Source of the DNA: Paenarthrobacter aurescens
GTDB taxonomy: Bacteria; Actinomycetota; Actinomycetes; Actinomycetales; Micrococcaceae
Reading direction: 5' to 3'
DNA length: 64,000 nt
Assembly (NCBI RefSeq): GCF_041549525.1
Contig: NZ_CP157456.1
Location: 310,001 to 374,000, forward strand
Shown here: positions 16,728-26,274 of the stretch, piece by piece
Numbering within the stretch: position 1 is the first letter of the stretch
How the letters are laid out: the number at the start of each line of letters is the position of its first letter
Position numbers and translations under genes: made by a program
The notes under the pieces: model-generated
Database searches by the model: none
What the model was told of the DNA's origin: nothing
The model's input: only the letters and a program-made list of their open reading frames with translations

Positions 16728-17168
16728 CTATGACGCGGGCGCTTCTTCAATCCTGCTCAAGTTCCTGCTGGCCGTTCTTTCCGGACGAGTGTGCTGTTTG
16801 GCGATGCAGCTGGGCATGGCCTTGACGGCGTGGTGCTCGCGGGCGCGGTATTCGCTGGGGTTGATGCCTACGATCTCGGTGAACCGGCTGCTGAAGGATC
16901 CCAACGAGGTACAGCCGACTTCCATGCAGGCGTCCGTGACGGAGGTTCCTGCCCTGAGCAGGGCCATGGCCCGTTCTATCCGCCGGGTCATGAGGTAGTT
17001 GTAGGGCGATTCGCCGTAGGCGGCCTTGAACTGGCGGGAGAAATGCGCGGGGGACATCAACGCACCGGCGGCCATGGTGGGCACATCCAAGGGGCGCGCA
17101 TATTCGCGGTCAATGAAATCGCGGGCGCGCCGTAGATGGGCCAGGTTGGCCAGTTCCTGCGGAGTCAT
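16728..17168 (-). CDS. AraC-family regulator, DNA-binding domain only
   Basis: A 146-residue protein that is almost entirely the double helix-turn-helix of AraC proteins: LDVPTMAAGALMSPAHFSRQ for the first and TSVTDACMEVGCTSLGSFSS for the second, then INPSEYR. There is no sugar-binding domain, so it may respond through another protein or act constitutively. The start at 17168 or 17174 is not resolved. It probably controls the VOC gene just downstream. Confidence 0.87.
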   Translation of the reverse strand: MTPQELANLAHLRRARDFIDREYARPLDVPTMAAGALMSPAHFSRQFKAAYGESPYNYLMTRRIERAMALLRAGTSVTDACMEVGCTSLGSFSSRFTEIVGINPSEYRAREHHAVKAMPSCIAKQHTRPERTASRNLSRIEEAPAS

Positions 17169-17215
17169 GGCCACAGTCTACGGAGTCATGGGCGCGGTCT
17201 ACTAGGCTCGTGCCC

Positions 17216-17836
17216 ATGGAATCAGTGGTGTGGTCAAAGCCCGAAAACCAGCGAAAGGGCACTCCTTTGCTGGTGATGATGCACGGTTACGGCACCAGTG
17301 AGCAGCGGATGGTGAACCTGTTTCCGCACCTGCCCGGGGAGTTCAGCTGCGCGGCTCTGCGCGGCCCAAAAGTCATTGGCGATGACTACGGCTGGTTCCT
17401 GCTGGACTACTTCCTGACCAACGACTTCTCGGACGTCATTGCGTCCACAAATTCGGTGTTCAACTGGATCAACTCCGTCAAGGACAATCACAGCAGCGTC
17501 AGTCTGCTGGGATACTCGCAGGGCATGGCCATGGCAAGTACCCTCCTTCGCCTGCGACCCCATGCATTCAAGGCAACGGTGGGTCTGTCCGGCTTTGTCC
17601 TGGACAACGATCTCCTGGCCCTGAGCGAGTCCTTTGACACCCCTCCACCCTTCTTTTGGGGGCGGGACAAAGCGGATCCGGTGATCAATGAGGACGCCAT
17701 AGCCCACACCGAGGAGTGGCTGAACGCCAACGTCGCCCTGACGGCGCGGACTTATCCGGGGATGGGTCACCGGATTGAGCCGCCCGAGCTGGTGGACGTC
17801 AGCGCCTTCCTGAAGTACTACGTGCTTGGGCCTTGA
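17216..17836 (+). CDS. Alpha/beta hydrolase, carboxylesterase/phospholipase type
   Basis: A 206-residue esterase of the short YpfH/carboxylesterase-2 type. The oxyanion-hole segment is LLVMMHGYGTSEQ. The nucleophile elbow is GYSQG (Ser near residue 100), the acid is in GRDKADPVI, and the base is in GMGHRI. There is no signal peptide, so it is cytoplasmic. The start could be GTG 17210 or ATG 17216, and neither has a strong ribosome site. It is divergent from the AraC/VOC pair with only about 47 bases between. Confidence 0.88.
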   Translation: MESVVWSKPENQRKGTPLLVMMHGYGTSEQRMVNLFPHLPGEFSCAALRGPKVIGDDYGWFLLDYFLTNDFSDVIASTNSVFNWINSVKDNHSSVSLLGYSQGMAMASTLLRLRPHAFKATVGLSGFVLDNDLLALSESFDTPPPFFWGRDKADPVINEDAIAHTEEWLNANVALTARTYPGMGHRIEPPELVDVSAFLKYYVLGP

Positions 17837-17947
17837 GTATCGGGACCAGAGCCTTGAATTAGAAGACATCCACCGCTTGAAATCAAGCCCTTAGTGAGAT
17901 TCGCGTCACAATTTGGCCTTCGAGTGCACTCTATTGAATGACAAAAT

Positions 17948-17961
17948 TGTAAGCGCTTACA
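17948..17961. promoter_or_regulatory. LacI-family operator
   Basis: TGTAAGCGCTTACA is a perfect 14-bp palindrome with the central CG typical of LacI/GalR-family operators. It lies about 75-88 bases upstream of the LacI-type gene, so autoregulation of the lacI-HAD-GH65 operon is likely. Confidence 0.8.
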
Positions 17962-18035
17962 CTTTTGGCTGGTGCCCGGCGAGGGGCACGCGCCAAGGCG
18001 TCAGTCGAGGATGGAAAGGGTTGAGGCCGTGTTGC

Positions 18036-19055
18036 ATGGTTAGGACTCACAGGGTGACAATCCAGGACGTGGCCGTCCTGTCCGGACTGTCCATTTGCAC
18101 GGTGTCACGGGCCTTGAGAAATCTCCCCAACGTTTCTGACAAGGCTCAGCAACAAGTGACCGAAGCCGCCAGCAAACTTGGCTATAAGGCCTCAGCTGCT
18201 GCGTCCAGGCTCGCCGGTGGCAGCACGGGCTCGGTGGCAATCGTTGCCCCCACAGCTACAGCGTGGTTTTTTGCGCAGGCTGTGGAAGCCGCAGAAGAAG
18301 TCTTCGCCGACAGCGGCTATGACACAGTGTTGATTTGCCTTCGCAACAAGGCCGGTGTGAGGCAAAAGTTCTTTGCGGACCTAGAAAACCTCCCGCAAAG
18401 AGTGGATGGGCTGCTTCTGCTTAATGTTGACCTCACGCCACAAGAGGTGGAAGCGTTGGAATCCTGCGGGCTGGCTGTAGCCAGCGTGGGCATGGGAAAT
18501 GTTCCGTGGGACAATGTAGGTATCGATGACGAACACGCGGCCTGGCAGGCTACCCAACACCTGCTGGGGCTGGGCCATTGGAACTTGGCCGTTCTCTCGA
18601 GCGATGAACACCCCGTTGTGACTGAGACTCCACGGTTCCGCGGCTTCAGGCGTGCTCTGGATGAACACCACCTCACCGTCCACCCGGACCTTGTGGTGGG
18701 AACCGGGCCAAGCATCGAGGACGGCAGGCGGGCCATGACTGAACTCATGACCCGCGGCGGTAGGCCCACAGCAGTGTTCGCGCACTGCGATGAGGCCGCG
18801 TTCGGTGCCTTGACGGCGCTCCGCGAACACGGCCTTTCCGTGCCCAAGAACGTGTCAGTGATCGGGATAGACGATCACCCCATGAGTTGGTTCCTTGGCC
18901 TGAGCACCGTGGCGCAACCCGTTGCCGACCAAGGCGCCTTCGCAGCAAACCTGCTGTGTGAACGCCTGCTGAATACTGAATTCCCCCATCAACCCTCCAA
19001 CCACCTGCTCGATACCAAGCTCATCGAACGCAAGACCACGCGCCACAAGCGCTGA
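18036..19055 (+). CDS. LacI-family transcriptional regulator of a disaccharide operon
   Basis: A 339-residue repressor. The N-terminal LacI helix-turn-helix is VTIQDVAVLSGLSICTVSRA, followed by the hinge ASRLAGG, and a periplasmic-binding-like effector domain runs to the end (VIGIDDHPMSWFLGLSTV). Cys at the usual Ser/Ala position of the recognition helix is unusual. It heads an operon with a HAD phosphomutase and a GH65 phosphorylase, so the inducer is probably an alpha-glucosyl disaccharide or its phosphorylated product. ATG 18036 is preferred; the open frame extends upstream without motif. Confidence 0.92.
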   Translation: MVRTHRVTIQDVAVLSGLSICTVSRALRNLPNVSDKAQQQVTEAASKLGYKASAAASRLAGGSTGSVAIVAPTATAWFFAQAVEAAEEVFADSGYDTVLICLRNKAGVRQKFFADLENLPQRVDGLLLLNVDLTPQEVEALESCGLAVASVGMGNVPWDNVGIDDEHAAWQATQHLLGLGHWNLAVLSSDEHPVVTETPRFRGFRRALDEHHLTVHPDLVVGTGPSIEDGRRAMTELMTRGGRPTAVFAHCDEAAFGALTALREHGLSVPKNVSVIGIDDHPMSWFLGLSTVAQPVADQGAFAANLLCERLLNTEFPHQPSNHLLDTKLIERKTTRHKR

Positions 19056-19069
19056 ACGGAACAATGCAC

Positions 19070-19795
19070 ATGACTGATCTTCGTAATGCCTGGACCGGCG
19101 CTTCCGCGCTGTTGTTCGACCTCGACGGCGTGCTGACGCCCACTGCCGTGGTGCATGAGCAGGCGTGGCAGGAACTTTTCGATGGCTACCTGTCCGAGGC
19201 CGGTCACCCCCAGGGCTACCAGGAGAGCGACTACTTCGACCATATTGATGGGAAGCCGCGCTTTGATGGCGTTCGGGATTTCCTGGGCTCCCGCGGAATC
19301 ACTCTGCCCGAAGGCCCCGTGAATGATCACCCGGACAGCGGAACGGTGCAGGGCCTGGGCAACCGGAAGAACGCCATTTTCAATGAGATTGTGAACTCCC
19401 GCGGTGTTGAGCCGTACGAGGGTTCGGTCAAGTTCATCAATGCGGCCGTAGAGCTGGGATTGAAAGTGGCGGTGGTGTCCTCATCCCGCAACGCCCCCGC
19501 GGTACTGAAGGCCGCAGGCCTTGACCACCACTTCGAGGTGGTGGTCGACGGCCAGGTGGCTGCCGGCGTCGGACTTCCCGGTAAGCCGGACCCGGCCACC
19601 TACGTCTACGGAGCAAGCCTCCTGGGCGTACCCGTGGAGGAATGCATCGTGGTTGAAGATGCAGTGTCCGGCGTCCAAGCCGGAGCCGGCGCGAATTTTT
19701 ACGCCGTGATTGGCGTGGACCGCGGAGCAGGCCGCCAAACCCTGCTGGACGCCGGCGCCACGCTGGTGGTGGACGACCTCAACGATCTTCTCTAA
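19070..19795 (+). CDS. HAD hydrolase, beta-phosphoglucomutase-like
   Basis: A 241-residue HAD protein with nucleophile motif LLFDLDGVLTPTAVVHEQAW, motif II VVSSSR, the Lys in GKPDPATYVYGA and acidic motif ECIVVEDAVSGVQAG. The acid/base Asp of phosphomutases is present as the second Asp of DLDGV. Together with a GH65 phosphorylase it would convert beta-glucose-1-phosphate to glucose-6-phosphate. A trehalose-phosphatase-type activity cannot be excluded. Start 19070 or 19064. Confidence 0.88.
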   Translation: MTDLRNAWTGASALLFDLDGVLTPTAVVHEQAWQELFDGYLSEAGHPQGYQESDYFDHIDGKPRFDGVRDFLGSRGITLPEGPVNDHPDSGTVQGLGNRKNAIFNEIVNSRGVEPYEGSVKFINAAVELGLKVAVVSSSRNAPAVLKAAGLDHHFEVVVDGQVAAGVGLPGKPDPATYVYGASLLGVPVEECIVVEDAVSGVQAGAGANFYAVIGVDRGAGRQTLLDAGATLVVDDLNDLL

Positions 19796-19825
19796 CCCTA
19801 CTTTTTAGAAGGACTTCAACAGCCC

Positions 19826-22180
19826 ATGGCACTCATCAGCTCCGATCGGCTTCGCTTCCCCTGCGAGCCCTGGAAGCTCGTGGAGAATATTCACGTCCCC
19901 GGTGACGAGGGAACGCTGGAAACGCTGTTCGCGCTTGGCAACGGACACCTCGGCATCCGTGGCTCTCATTCCACGGCGGGCGACGGCGAGCTTCCCGGCA
20001 CGTTCATTAACGGTTTCCATGAGATCTGGGACATCAAGCACGCCGAGAATGCCTACGGTTTTGCCCGGACCGGCCAGAGGATCGTCTACGTGCCGGACGC
20101 CAATAATTTCACCGTTTCCATCGACGGTGAAGCTCTGAGCCTGGCCGAATCCACCGTGCTGGATTACCACCGCAGCGTGGATTTTTCCACGGGCATCTAC
20201 GAGGAAACCATTACGTGGGCATGCCGCTCCGGGGCTACCGTCACCACGGCTGAGCGACGCGCGGTGGGCTTCGATGCCCGCGGATGTCTTGGCTTGGAAC
20301 TGTCGCTGACAGCTGACCGGGACGTGTCCGCGGACATCACTTCCGGCGTCGTGAACCGCCAGGACCAGCCTGTAGAGGACCACTCGGTCCATGACCCGCG
20401 CCGCTCCGGCCGGCACGCGGGCCGGGTTCTGCTGCCGCTGCACCTCCACGGTGCGGACGGCTCGCTTCGCCTCGCTTGGGAGACCTCCGAGTCCCGCCAG
20501 CGCGTGGCCATGGCGGTAGACCACTGGATTTCCGCCGAAGGCCAACCGTTTGAGACGTTGGTGGCTGAGGACGACTCGTCCGTCCGCTACGTTCTGGCCA
20601 TTCACGACGGCGATACTTTCCGTTTGGAGAAGTCGGTCAGCTATGTGGTGGCCGGCTCCTCGGACGCCGAAGACCGCGGGGAGAGCCTCGCGGCCGAAGC
20701 CGAAGCGAACCTGGTGTCCTTCGGAGAGATCCTGGCCCAGAGCAAGGCACACTACGAGCAATACTGGACCACGGCAGATATTTACATCGGCGGCCAGCCG
20801 GAGATGCAGCAGGCCGTGCGGTGGGGTCTGTTCCAGTTGGCGCAGGCCACCGCCCGCGCCGGCGTGGCGGGTATCCCGGCCAAGGGTGTGAGCGGTTCGG
20901 GCTACGAGGGCCACTATTTCTGGGATCAGGAGGTCTACCTCCTCCCGTACCTGACCTATACCAACCCCTGCGGTGCCAGGAAGGTGCTGGAGTCGCGGCA
21001 CGCGATGCTTCCCGACGCCCGGGTCCGTGCCAAAGAACTCAGTGTGGACGGGGCCCTGTTCCCATGGCGGACCATTAACGGCTTGGAAGCAAGCGCCTAC
21101 TACGCGGCTGGGACCGCCCAGTTCCACATAGCCGCCGCCATCGCCTTTGCGGCAAACCGTTACCAGTGGGCCAGTGGTGATCAGAGCTTCAACGCCGAAC
21201 TCGGCGCCGATCTCCTCATTGAGACAGCACGCATGTGGGCCTCGCTGGGCTTCTTCGGCAAAGACGGACTGTTCCACATCCACGGCGTCACCGGACCGGA
21301 TGAATACACGGCTGTGGTCAATGACAACCTCTATACCAACGTCATGGCACGCTTCAATCTGCGTGCCGCTGCCGCCCTGGAACACGAAGGTATCGCCGAG
21401 ACGGAACGCATGGTGTGGCGGCAGGCGGCTGAGCGGATGTCCCTTCCCTACGACCCCCACCTCCAGGTCTTCAGCCAGGACAACGACTTCATGACGCTGG
21501 AGCCTTGGGACTGGAACACCCCCAAGTCCAAGTACCCGTTGCTGCTGAACTTCCACCCTCTGGTGATCTACCGGCACCAGGTCCTCAAGCAGGCCGACAC
21601 CGTGCTGGCGATGTTCCTCCAGTGGCAGGACTTCACCGCCGAGGAAAAGCAGCGCGCCTTCGACTTCTACGATCCCATCACCACCGGTGACTCCACCCTT
21701 TCCGCTTGCGTGCAGGGCATCATGGCGGCCGAGGTTGGATACGGCGACGTCGCATTGCAGCACTTCACCGAGGCACTGTTCATTGACCTGGACAACTCGC
21801 ACGGAAATACCATCGACGGCGTCCACATCGCCTCCACCGGCGGTATCTGGAGCTCCTTGGTGTGCGGTTTTGCCGGTATGCGGGACCAGGGCGAAGTGCT
21901 GCGCTTCGATCCCCGCCTCCCCACGGAATGGGAAGGCCTGTCCTTCCGGCTCAAGGTGCAGGGACGCCTGTTGGCTGTTGATCTCGCCCAGGGTTCCATC
22001 GCCCTGACGCTCGTCGCCGGGGAGGACTACAGTGACCAGCCGCTGCCCGTCGATGTCCGTGGTGATGAGGTCACTGTGGGGACGGACACGGTAACGGTGC
22101 CGCTGGAGACCGTGCCCGTCCCGCCCCCGTCGATCTTCCCCAGCGTCTTCCCGACGGCGGGACTTCCGATCATCCGGTAG
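19826..22180 (+). CDS. GH65 disaccharide phosphorylase (trehalose/maltose/kojibiose type)
   Basis: A 784-residue glycoside hydrolase family 65 enzyme: N-terminal beta-sandwich, linker, an (alpha/alpha)6 barrel and a small C-terminal beta domain. The general acid is Glu493 in VTGPDEYTAVVNDN, and the phosphate-binding HGNTIDGVH-type segment is present. It cleaves an alpha-glucosyl disaccharide with phosphate to give beta-glucose-1-phosphate. The partner phosphomutase gene is directly upstream and AGAAGGA precedes the start. Exact substrate cannot be told from sequence alone, and no transporter is encoded in the operon. Confidence 0.92.
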   Translation: MALISSDRLRFPCEPWKLVENIHVPGDEGTLETLFALGNGHLGIRGSHSTAGDGELPGTFINGFHEIWDIKHAENAYGFARTGQRIVYVPDANNFTVSIDGEALSLAESTVLDYHRSVDFSTGIYEETITWACRSGATVTTAERRAVGFDARGCLGLELSLTADRDVSADITSGVVNRQDQPVEDHSVHDPRRSGRHAGRVLLPLHLHGADGSLRLAWETSESRQRVAMAVDHWISAEGQPFETLVAEDDSSVRYVLAIHDGDTFRLEKSVSYVVAGSSDAEDRGESLAAEAEANLVSFGEILAQSKAHYEQYWTTADIYIGGQPEMQQAVRWGLFQLAQATARAGVAGIPAKGVSGSGYEGHYFWDQEVYLLPYLTYTNPCGARKVLESRHAMLPDARVRAKELSVDGALFPWRTINGLEASAYYAAGTAQFHIAAAIAFAANRYQWASGDQSFNAELGADLLIETARMWASLGFFGKDGLFHIHGVTGPDEYTAVVNDNLYTNVMARFNLRAAAALEHEGIAETERMVWRQAAERMSLPYDPHLQVFSQDNDFMTLEPWDWNTPKSKYPLLLNFHPLVIYRHQVLKQADTVLAMFLQWQDFTAEEKQRAFDFYDPITTGDSTLSACVQGIMAAEVGYGDVALQHFTEALFIDLDNSHGNTIDGVHIASTGGIWSSLVCGFAGMRDQGEVLRFDPRLPTEWEGLSFRLKVQGRLLAVDLAQGSIALTLVAGEDYSDQPLPVDVRGDEVTVGTDTVTVPLETVPVPPPSIFPSVFPTAGLPIIR

Positions 22181-22197
22181 GTCACCACGGGAGTTTC

Positions 22198-23862
22198 TTA
22201 CTTGGACGCGAGGTCCATGGTGGTCAGGCGCAGCCACAACCACAGCCGTTTCTGCGGATCCGCCAGGTCCAGGTTGAAATCCCCGGCCAGGCGGGTCACG
22301 CGGTACCGGACGGTGTTGTTGTGTACATGGAGTTGGGCTGCCATGGCTGAGATGTTTCCGTTGGAGGCAAGGTAGGCGCGGAGGGTCTCCAGGTAATCGG
22401 TTTGCTGCTCAGCATCCCGGGCTTGGATCCTGGCGATCTCATCCGCGCCGCCCATCCCGTTGTCCTCAATGAACCCACCAATTTTCAAGAGGTTCAGCGG
22501 GATTTGGAAGTCCTCGTAGAGTGCCACGCCCTGCACTTTTCCCACGCCCTGCACTTTCTTCCGCAGGTAGTGCAAAGTTTGGATGGCCTCGGACCTGGAC
22601 CGGGGCAGGTTTTCAATGTCGGAGGCAATACCGCCCACTGTTGCAATCACAGGGAATGGGCTGATGGTGTGCGAGTACGCCTCGATTTCCTGGATGATGC
22701 GCCCGTGCACGGCTCGTGGGGACGCCCCGTTGCAGGGCAGCAGCGCATAAACCACTGATCCGATCAGTGCGCTGTGGCTGGTTCCAAACTGCACGTTGCA
22801 CACTGTGGTCACCAAATGCAGCAGCCGGTGGATGTCACGCACGGATTCCAGGCTCCCGGTCTCCGGCCGCACTATGGAAAAAGCTGCCACGGCCAGTCCG
22901 TTGGCCGTATCCAGCCCCAGTTGGGCAGCCGCGAACGAGGCATGCGGGGTGTCCTCCATCAAGGTGCGGATGAGGTCTGCATTGCGTCGTTCTCCGAAGT
23001 CGGAGGCAGAGCGGGCATGGAGCATGTGCAGCCCGGCCAAAGGCGCCATCCTGTCCAGGGCGTTCAACGCCGTGGCGCGTTTTTCCTCGCCAGGGTCAAT
23101 GATCCAGATGGAACCCAGCAGCTCACCTCCAGCGCGGACGGCCAGCGCAAGGCGGGCCATGCCGTCGTCCAGCGCCGGGACCATCACCGCCCCAGGTGCG
23201 GCGTAGACAATCCTGAAGTCCTGATCGAAGGCCGGTTGGGTGGTTTCCTGCAGAGTGAGGGTAGTGATGCGGCGGAGTTCATCAATGGGTTGGCCCGGGA
23301 GCGTGGAGTAGCCAAGGATGCGGCCGAGGGGATCCACAATGCTCGCCGCGCCGTTGGTGATGGATGCTGCTGCATTGGCGAAGGCGTAGAGGTCTCCAAG
23401 GCGTACGCCGGACACGGAATCCGCCGCCGCACCCATCACTGAGGCACGGGCCAAAGCCACCAGCCGCGTCCAGTCGGCATTGTCCGGTGCCACCAGCACA
23501 GAGAGGCTGTATCCCACTGCTGCCGAACGCAACTGCTCCATTTTGGCGCCGTGGGCTTTAACGATCACTGCCGCCGCGTTGCTGTTGGCTGCCCTGTGGA
23601 GCAGCTGATCAAAATCAGGGGATCCGTACGTGCAGCCCACGGCAAGGATGATGCGGTTGTCAACGCTGGACCAGTTGTCCAGGGGATCGTACATCAGGAC
23701 GTCGGAGACCGGATGCCCCAGGTTCTCCGGTGTGGGGTTGGCGTGGACCAGATCTGCCTGCATGAGCTGGATGCAGTCGGACAAGCGCACCGTGGATTGC
23801 TGCATTCCTGATTGGGAAAGTTCCGCCTGTTGGGCCTCTGGAAGCGACGCTGCTGTGTCCAT
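22198..23862 (-). CDS. PucR-family transcriptional regulator
   Basis: A 554-residue protein with an N-terminal PucR sensory domain (to about 140), a GGDEF-like/GAF-like middle and the C-terminal helix-turn-helix NISAMAAQLHVHNNTVRYRV. A short KVQGVGKVQGVA duplication sits near residue 440. PucR proteins activate catabolic genes for purines, amino acids and related compounds. The gene is divergent from a 2-hydroxyacid oxidase/ABC/RidA operon over 127 bases, its likely target. It is convergent with the GH65 gene. Confidence 0.9.
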   Translation of the reverse strand: MDTAASLPEAQQAELSQSGMQQSTVRLSDCIQLMQADLVHANPTPENLGHPVSDVLMYDPLDNWSSVDNRIILAVGCTYGSPDFDQLLHRAANSNAAAVIVKAHGAKMEQLRSAAVGYSLSVLVAPDNADWTRLVALARASVMGAAADSVSGVRLGDLYAFANAAASITNGAASIVDPLGRILGYSTLPGQPIDELRRITTLTLQETTQPAFDQDFRIVYAAPGAVMVPALDDGMARLALAVRAGGELLGSIWIIDPGEEKRATALNALDRMAPLAGLHMLHARSASDFGERRNADLIRTLMEDTPHASFAAAQLGLDTANGLAVAAFSIVRPETGSLESVRDIHRLLHLVTTVCNVQFGTSHSALIGSVVYALLPCNGASPRAVHGRIIQEIEAYSHTISPFPVIATVGGIASDIENLPRSRSEAIQTLHYLRKKVQGVGKVQGVALYEDFQIPLNLLKIGGFIEDNGMGGADEIARIQARDAEQQTDYLETLRAYLASNGNISAMAAQLHVHNNTVRYRVTRLAGDFNLDLADPQKRLWLWLRLTTMDLASK

Positions 23863-23989
23863 AGCTGGACGTTATCACAAGCAGTTGAGGCATCTTGTAG
23901 AGGAATTCACATATAGAGCGGGAGAGATCTAGGTCACTATTGGGACAGGAGCTGGGCGGGTAACCCCAGCAGAACGTAGAGGACACACC

Positions 23990-25288
23990 ATGAAACTCAA
24001 GGACATCAAGGCGCTCGCCTCGGTGCAGGGGCCGGCCCGATCCGTCCCGGAACGACTCTCACGCAGCTGCTACAGCATCGAAGACATGCGAAAGCTTGCA
24101 GCCAAACGCCTCCCCAAGAGCATCTTCGAATACATTGAAGGCGGCGGCGAAGACGAGGTTTCACTGCGCCGCAACCGGTCCTCTTTTGATGATTGGTCCT
24201 TCCTCCCCAAATGGGGCTCCGTGGACAACCTCGAGCTCAGCTCAATGCTTCTGGGCGGCCCCGTTTCCATGCCCGTGACGCTCTCTCCCACCGGCGGGAC
24301 CAGGCTGTTCCACCCCCAAGGTGAGTCCGCTGTTGCCCGCGCCGCGCTCGCTGCCGGTATTCCGTACGGGCTGGCGCACCTCAGCACTACCACCATGGAG
24401 GACGTGAGTGCGGCCGCACCGGGACTGCGCCGGTGGTTCAACCTGGAGCCCACCTCGGACAAGGGCCTCCTGCAGGCAGTTCTGGACAGGGTGTCCAACG
24501 CAGGCTACGAAGCCCTGTTGGTCAACGTGGACTGCCGGGCAATCGGTCACCGCGAGCGCGACTACCGCAACGGCTTCACAGCGCCACCTTCCATCAAGCC
24601 GAAGACCGTTGTTGAGGGAATGTTGCACCCCTCATGGGCTTTGGGGTTCCTGGCCAATGACGCCATCGCTTTCCCCAACCTGGACGCGGAGGTTCCCGAG
24701 GGTCCTTTGGCCAGCTCTCCGGACATGTGGCGGACGCTGCTGGCGGGAGCCTATGAACCTACTGACTGGGACGATATCCGCGATCTGCGTGAGCGTTGGA
24801 ACGGTCCGATCATCCTGAAAGGAGTGGTCAACCCCAACGATGCCGCACTTGCAGCGGCTATTGGGATAGATGCCATTCAGGTCAGCAACCACGGCGGACG
24901 GCAGCTGGACCACATGGCTGCACCGTTGGATGTCCTTGGGGACATCGTGGAAAGGACCTCTGGCCGCATGGAAATCATCGTCGACGGCGGCATCCGCCGG
25001 GGCTCCGACGTCGTCAAGGCATTGGCTCTGGGTGCGGACGCCTGCTCCATCGGCCGGCCGTACCTGTACGGGCTGGCTGCCGCCAGCGAAGCCGGCGTTG
25101 CCCACGTCCTGAAATTGTTCCGGGCAGAAATGACCCGCACCATGATGCTCCTTGGAGTATCCACCATTGAGGAACTGCGTACCGAAGGCCGGGGTTTGCT
25201 CCGGCACCGCAATGAAGCGTTCAACCGTACCGATCCCACCGTTATCCCTGAGGCCCCTTTGGGCTTTGAAGAAATGAGGACCCCCTGA
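23990..25288 (+). CDS. FMN-dependent alpha-hydroxy-acid oxidase
   Basis: A 432-residue member of the lactate/glycolate/mandelate oxidase family. It has IFEYIEGGGEDEVSLRRNR at the N-terminus, PVTLSPTGGTRLFHPQGE, NVDCRAIGHRERDYRNGF, and the active-site base motif SNHGGRQLDH. The FMN phosphate-binding end is IIVDGGIRRGSDVVKALALGA. It oxidises an L-2-hydroxy acid to the 2-oxo acid; the substrate is unknown. It leads an operon with an amino-acid-type importer and RidA, and its stop overlaps the next start by one base (TGATG). Confidence 0.93.
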   Translation: MKLKDIKALASVQGPARSVPERLSRSCYSIEDMRKLAAKRLPKSIFEYIEGGGEDEVSLRRNRSSFDDWSFLPKWGSVDNLELSSMLLGGPVSMPVTLSPTGGTRLFHPQGESAVARAALAAGIPYGLAHLSTTTMEDVSAAAPGLRRWFNLEPTSDKGLLQAVLDRVSNAGYEALLVNVDCRAIGHRERDYRNGFTAPPSIKPKTVVEGMLHPSWALGFLANDAIAFPNLDAEVPEGPLASSPDMWRTLLAGAYEPTDWDDIRDLRERWNGPIILKGVVNPNDAALAAAIGIDAIQVSNHGGRQLDHMAAPLDVLGDIVERTSGRMEIIVDGGIRRGSDVVKALALGADACSIGRPYLYGLAAASEAGVAHVLKLFRAEMTRTMMLLGVSTIEELRTEGRGLLRHRNEAFNRTDPTVIPEAPLGFEEMRTP

Positions 25289-26244
25289 TGAGGAAGTTAC
25301 CCGTGAAATGCATACCCGGCAGCCAACGCGCCAGGCCCGGCGTACCCGCGCTGGTTGTTACGGCAGCACTGTTGCTGTCCGTGACGGCTTGCAGCCCTGC
25401 CGGCAACGCATCGACGTCGAACCCGTCCGGCGACGCTGCCGGACCGGGCACCGGGGTTCCTGCGCTGGAAGTCAACCAGGCCGCCGTCGATCTTCTCCCG
25501 GAGTCCATCAAGGCCTCCAAAGTGTTGCGGGTTGCCATTCCCACCAATGAGCCGCCGACGCAGTTTTACCGGGAAGGCACTCAGGAAATGACCGGCACCA
25601 ACCCGGACGTGGCCCGTCTCATTGGTGAAGCCCTTGGTGTTGAAGTGGACATTCAGGTGGCCAACTTCGACTCGATTATTCCCGGGCTCGCCGCAGACCG
25701 TTATGACATGACTGTCTCCTCCATGACGCCTACGGAAAAGCGCATGGAGGTCCTGGACTTTGTTGACTACCTGCAGGTTGGCAACGCGATCGCCGTCCCG
25801 AAGGGCAACCCCGCGGGCATCAAGGATGAGAACGCCCTGTGCGGGAAGAAGGTAGGCCTCCTGACTGGCTCCTACCAGCTGACCGTGAACGTCCCCCTCT
25901 ATGACGAGGCGTGCGTGGCTGCGGGCAAGGACTCGATTCAGAAGAGTGAATTCCAGGACACCCGGCAGGCCATCTCGGCACTGACCAGCGGACGCTTGGA
26001 GGCAGTGCTGGCCGACTCGCCCATCCTGGATTACGCAGCAACCCAGAACCCGCAGATTGAGGTTGCAACCTCGTTCGAGTTTGCGCCTGTAGGCGTTGGG
26101 GTGCCCAAGGATTCCGGCTTGGTGAAGGCTGTATCCGCCGCGCTGGATGCGGTGATCAAGAGCGAGTCCTACGTCAAGGTTCTGGGCAAGTACGGACTTG
26201 AATCCAGTGCCGTCACCGACGCCCGCGTCAATTTTGCCCAGTAG
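25288..26244 (+). CDS. ABC transporter substrate-binding lipoprotein (SBP family 3)
   Basis: A 318-residue lipoprotein. A basic N-region, a hydrophobic core and lipobox LSVTAC put the lipidated Cys at residue 35. The mature part is a family-3 binding protein: KVLRVAIPTNEPPTQFYREG, DVARLIGEALGVEVDIQVAN and DMTVSSMTPTEKRMEVLDFV. Family members bind polar amino acids, ectoine or opines. It is coupled to the oxidase upstream and followed by a permease and an ATPase. Confidence 0.92.
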   Translation: MRKLPVKCIPGSQRARPGVPALVVTAALLLSVTACSPAGNASTSNPSGDAAGPGTGVPALEVNQAAVDLLPESIKASKVLRVAIPTNEPPTQFYREGTQEMTGTNPDVARLIGEALGVEVDIQVANFDSIIPGLAADRYDMTVSSMTPTEKRMEVLDFVDYLQVGNAIAVPKGNPAGIKDENALCGKKVGLLTGSYQLTVNVPLYDEACVAAGKDSIQKSEFQDTRQAISALTSGRLEAVLADSPILDYAATQNPQIEVATSFEFAPVGVGVPKDSGLVKAVSAALDAVIKSESYVKVLGKYGLESSAVTDARVNFAQ

Positions 26245-26274
26245 GGGATCCCGGTAATGAAAGAGGTGACGGCT

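Noticed and set aside
19805..22243. An 812-codon open frame on the minus strand
   Set aside because: It is antisense to the GH65 phosphorylase, whose motifs and context are certain. High GC produces long stop-free antisense frames; its translation has no recognisable motif.
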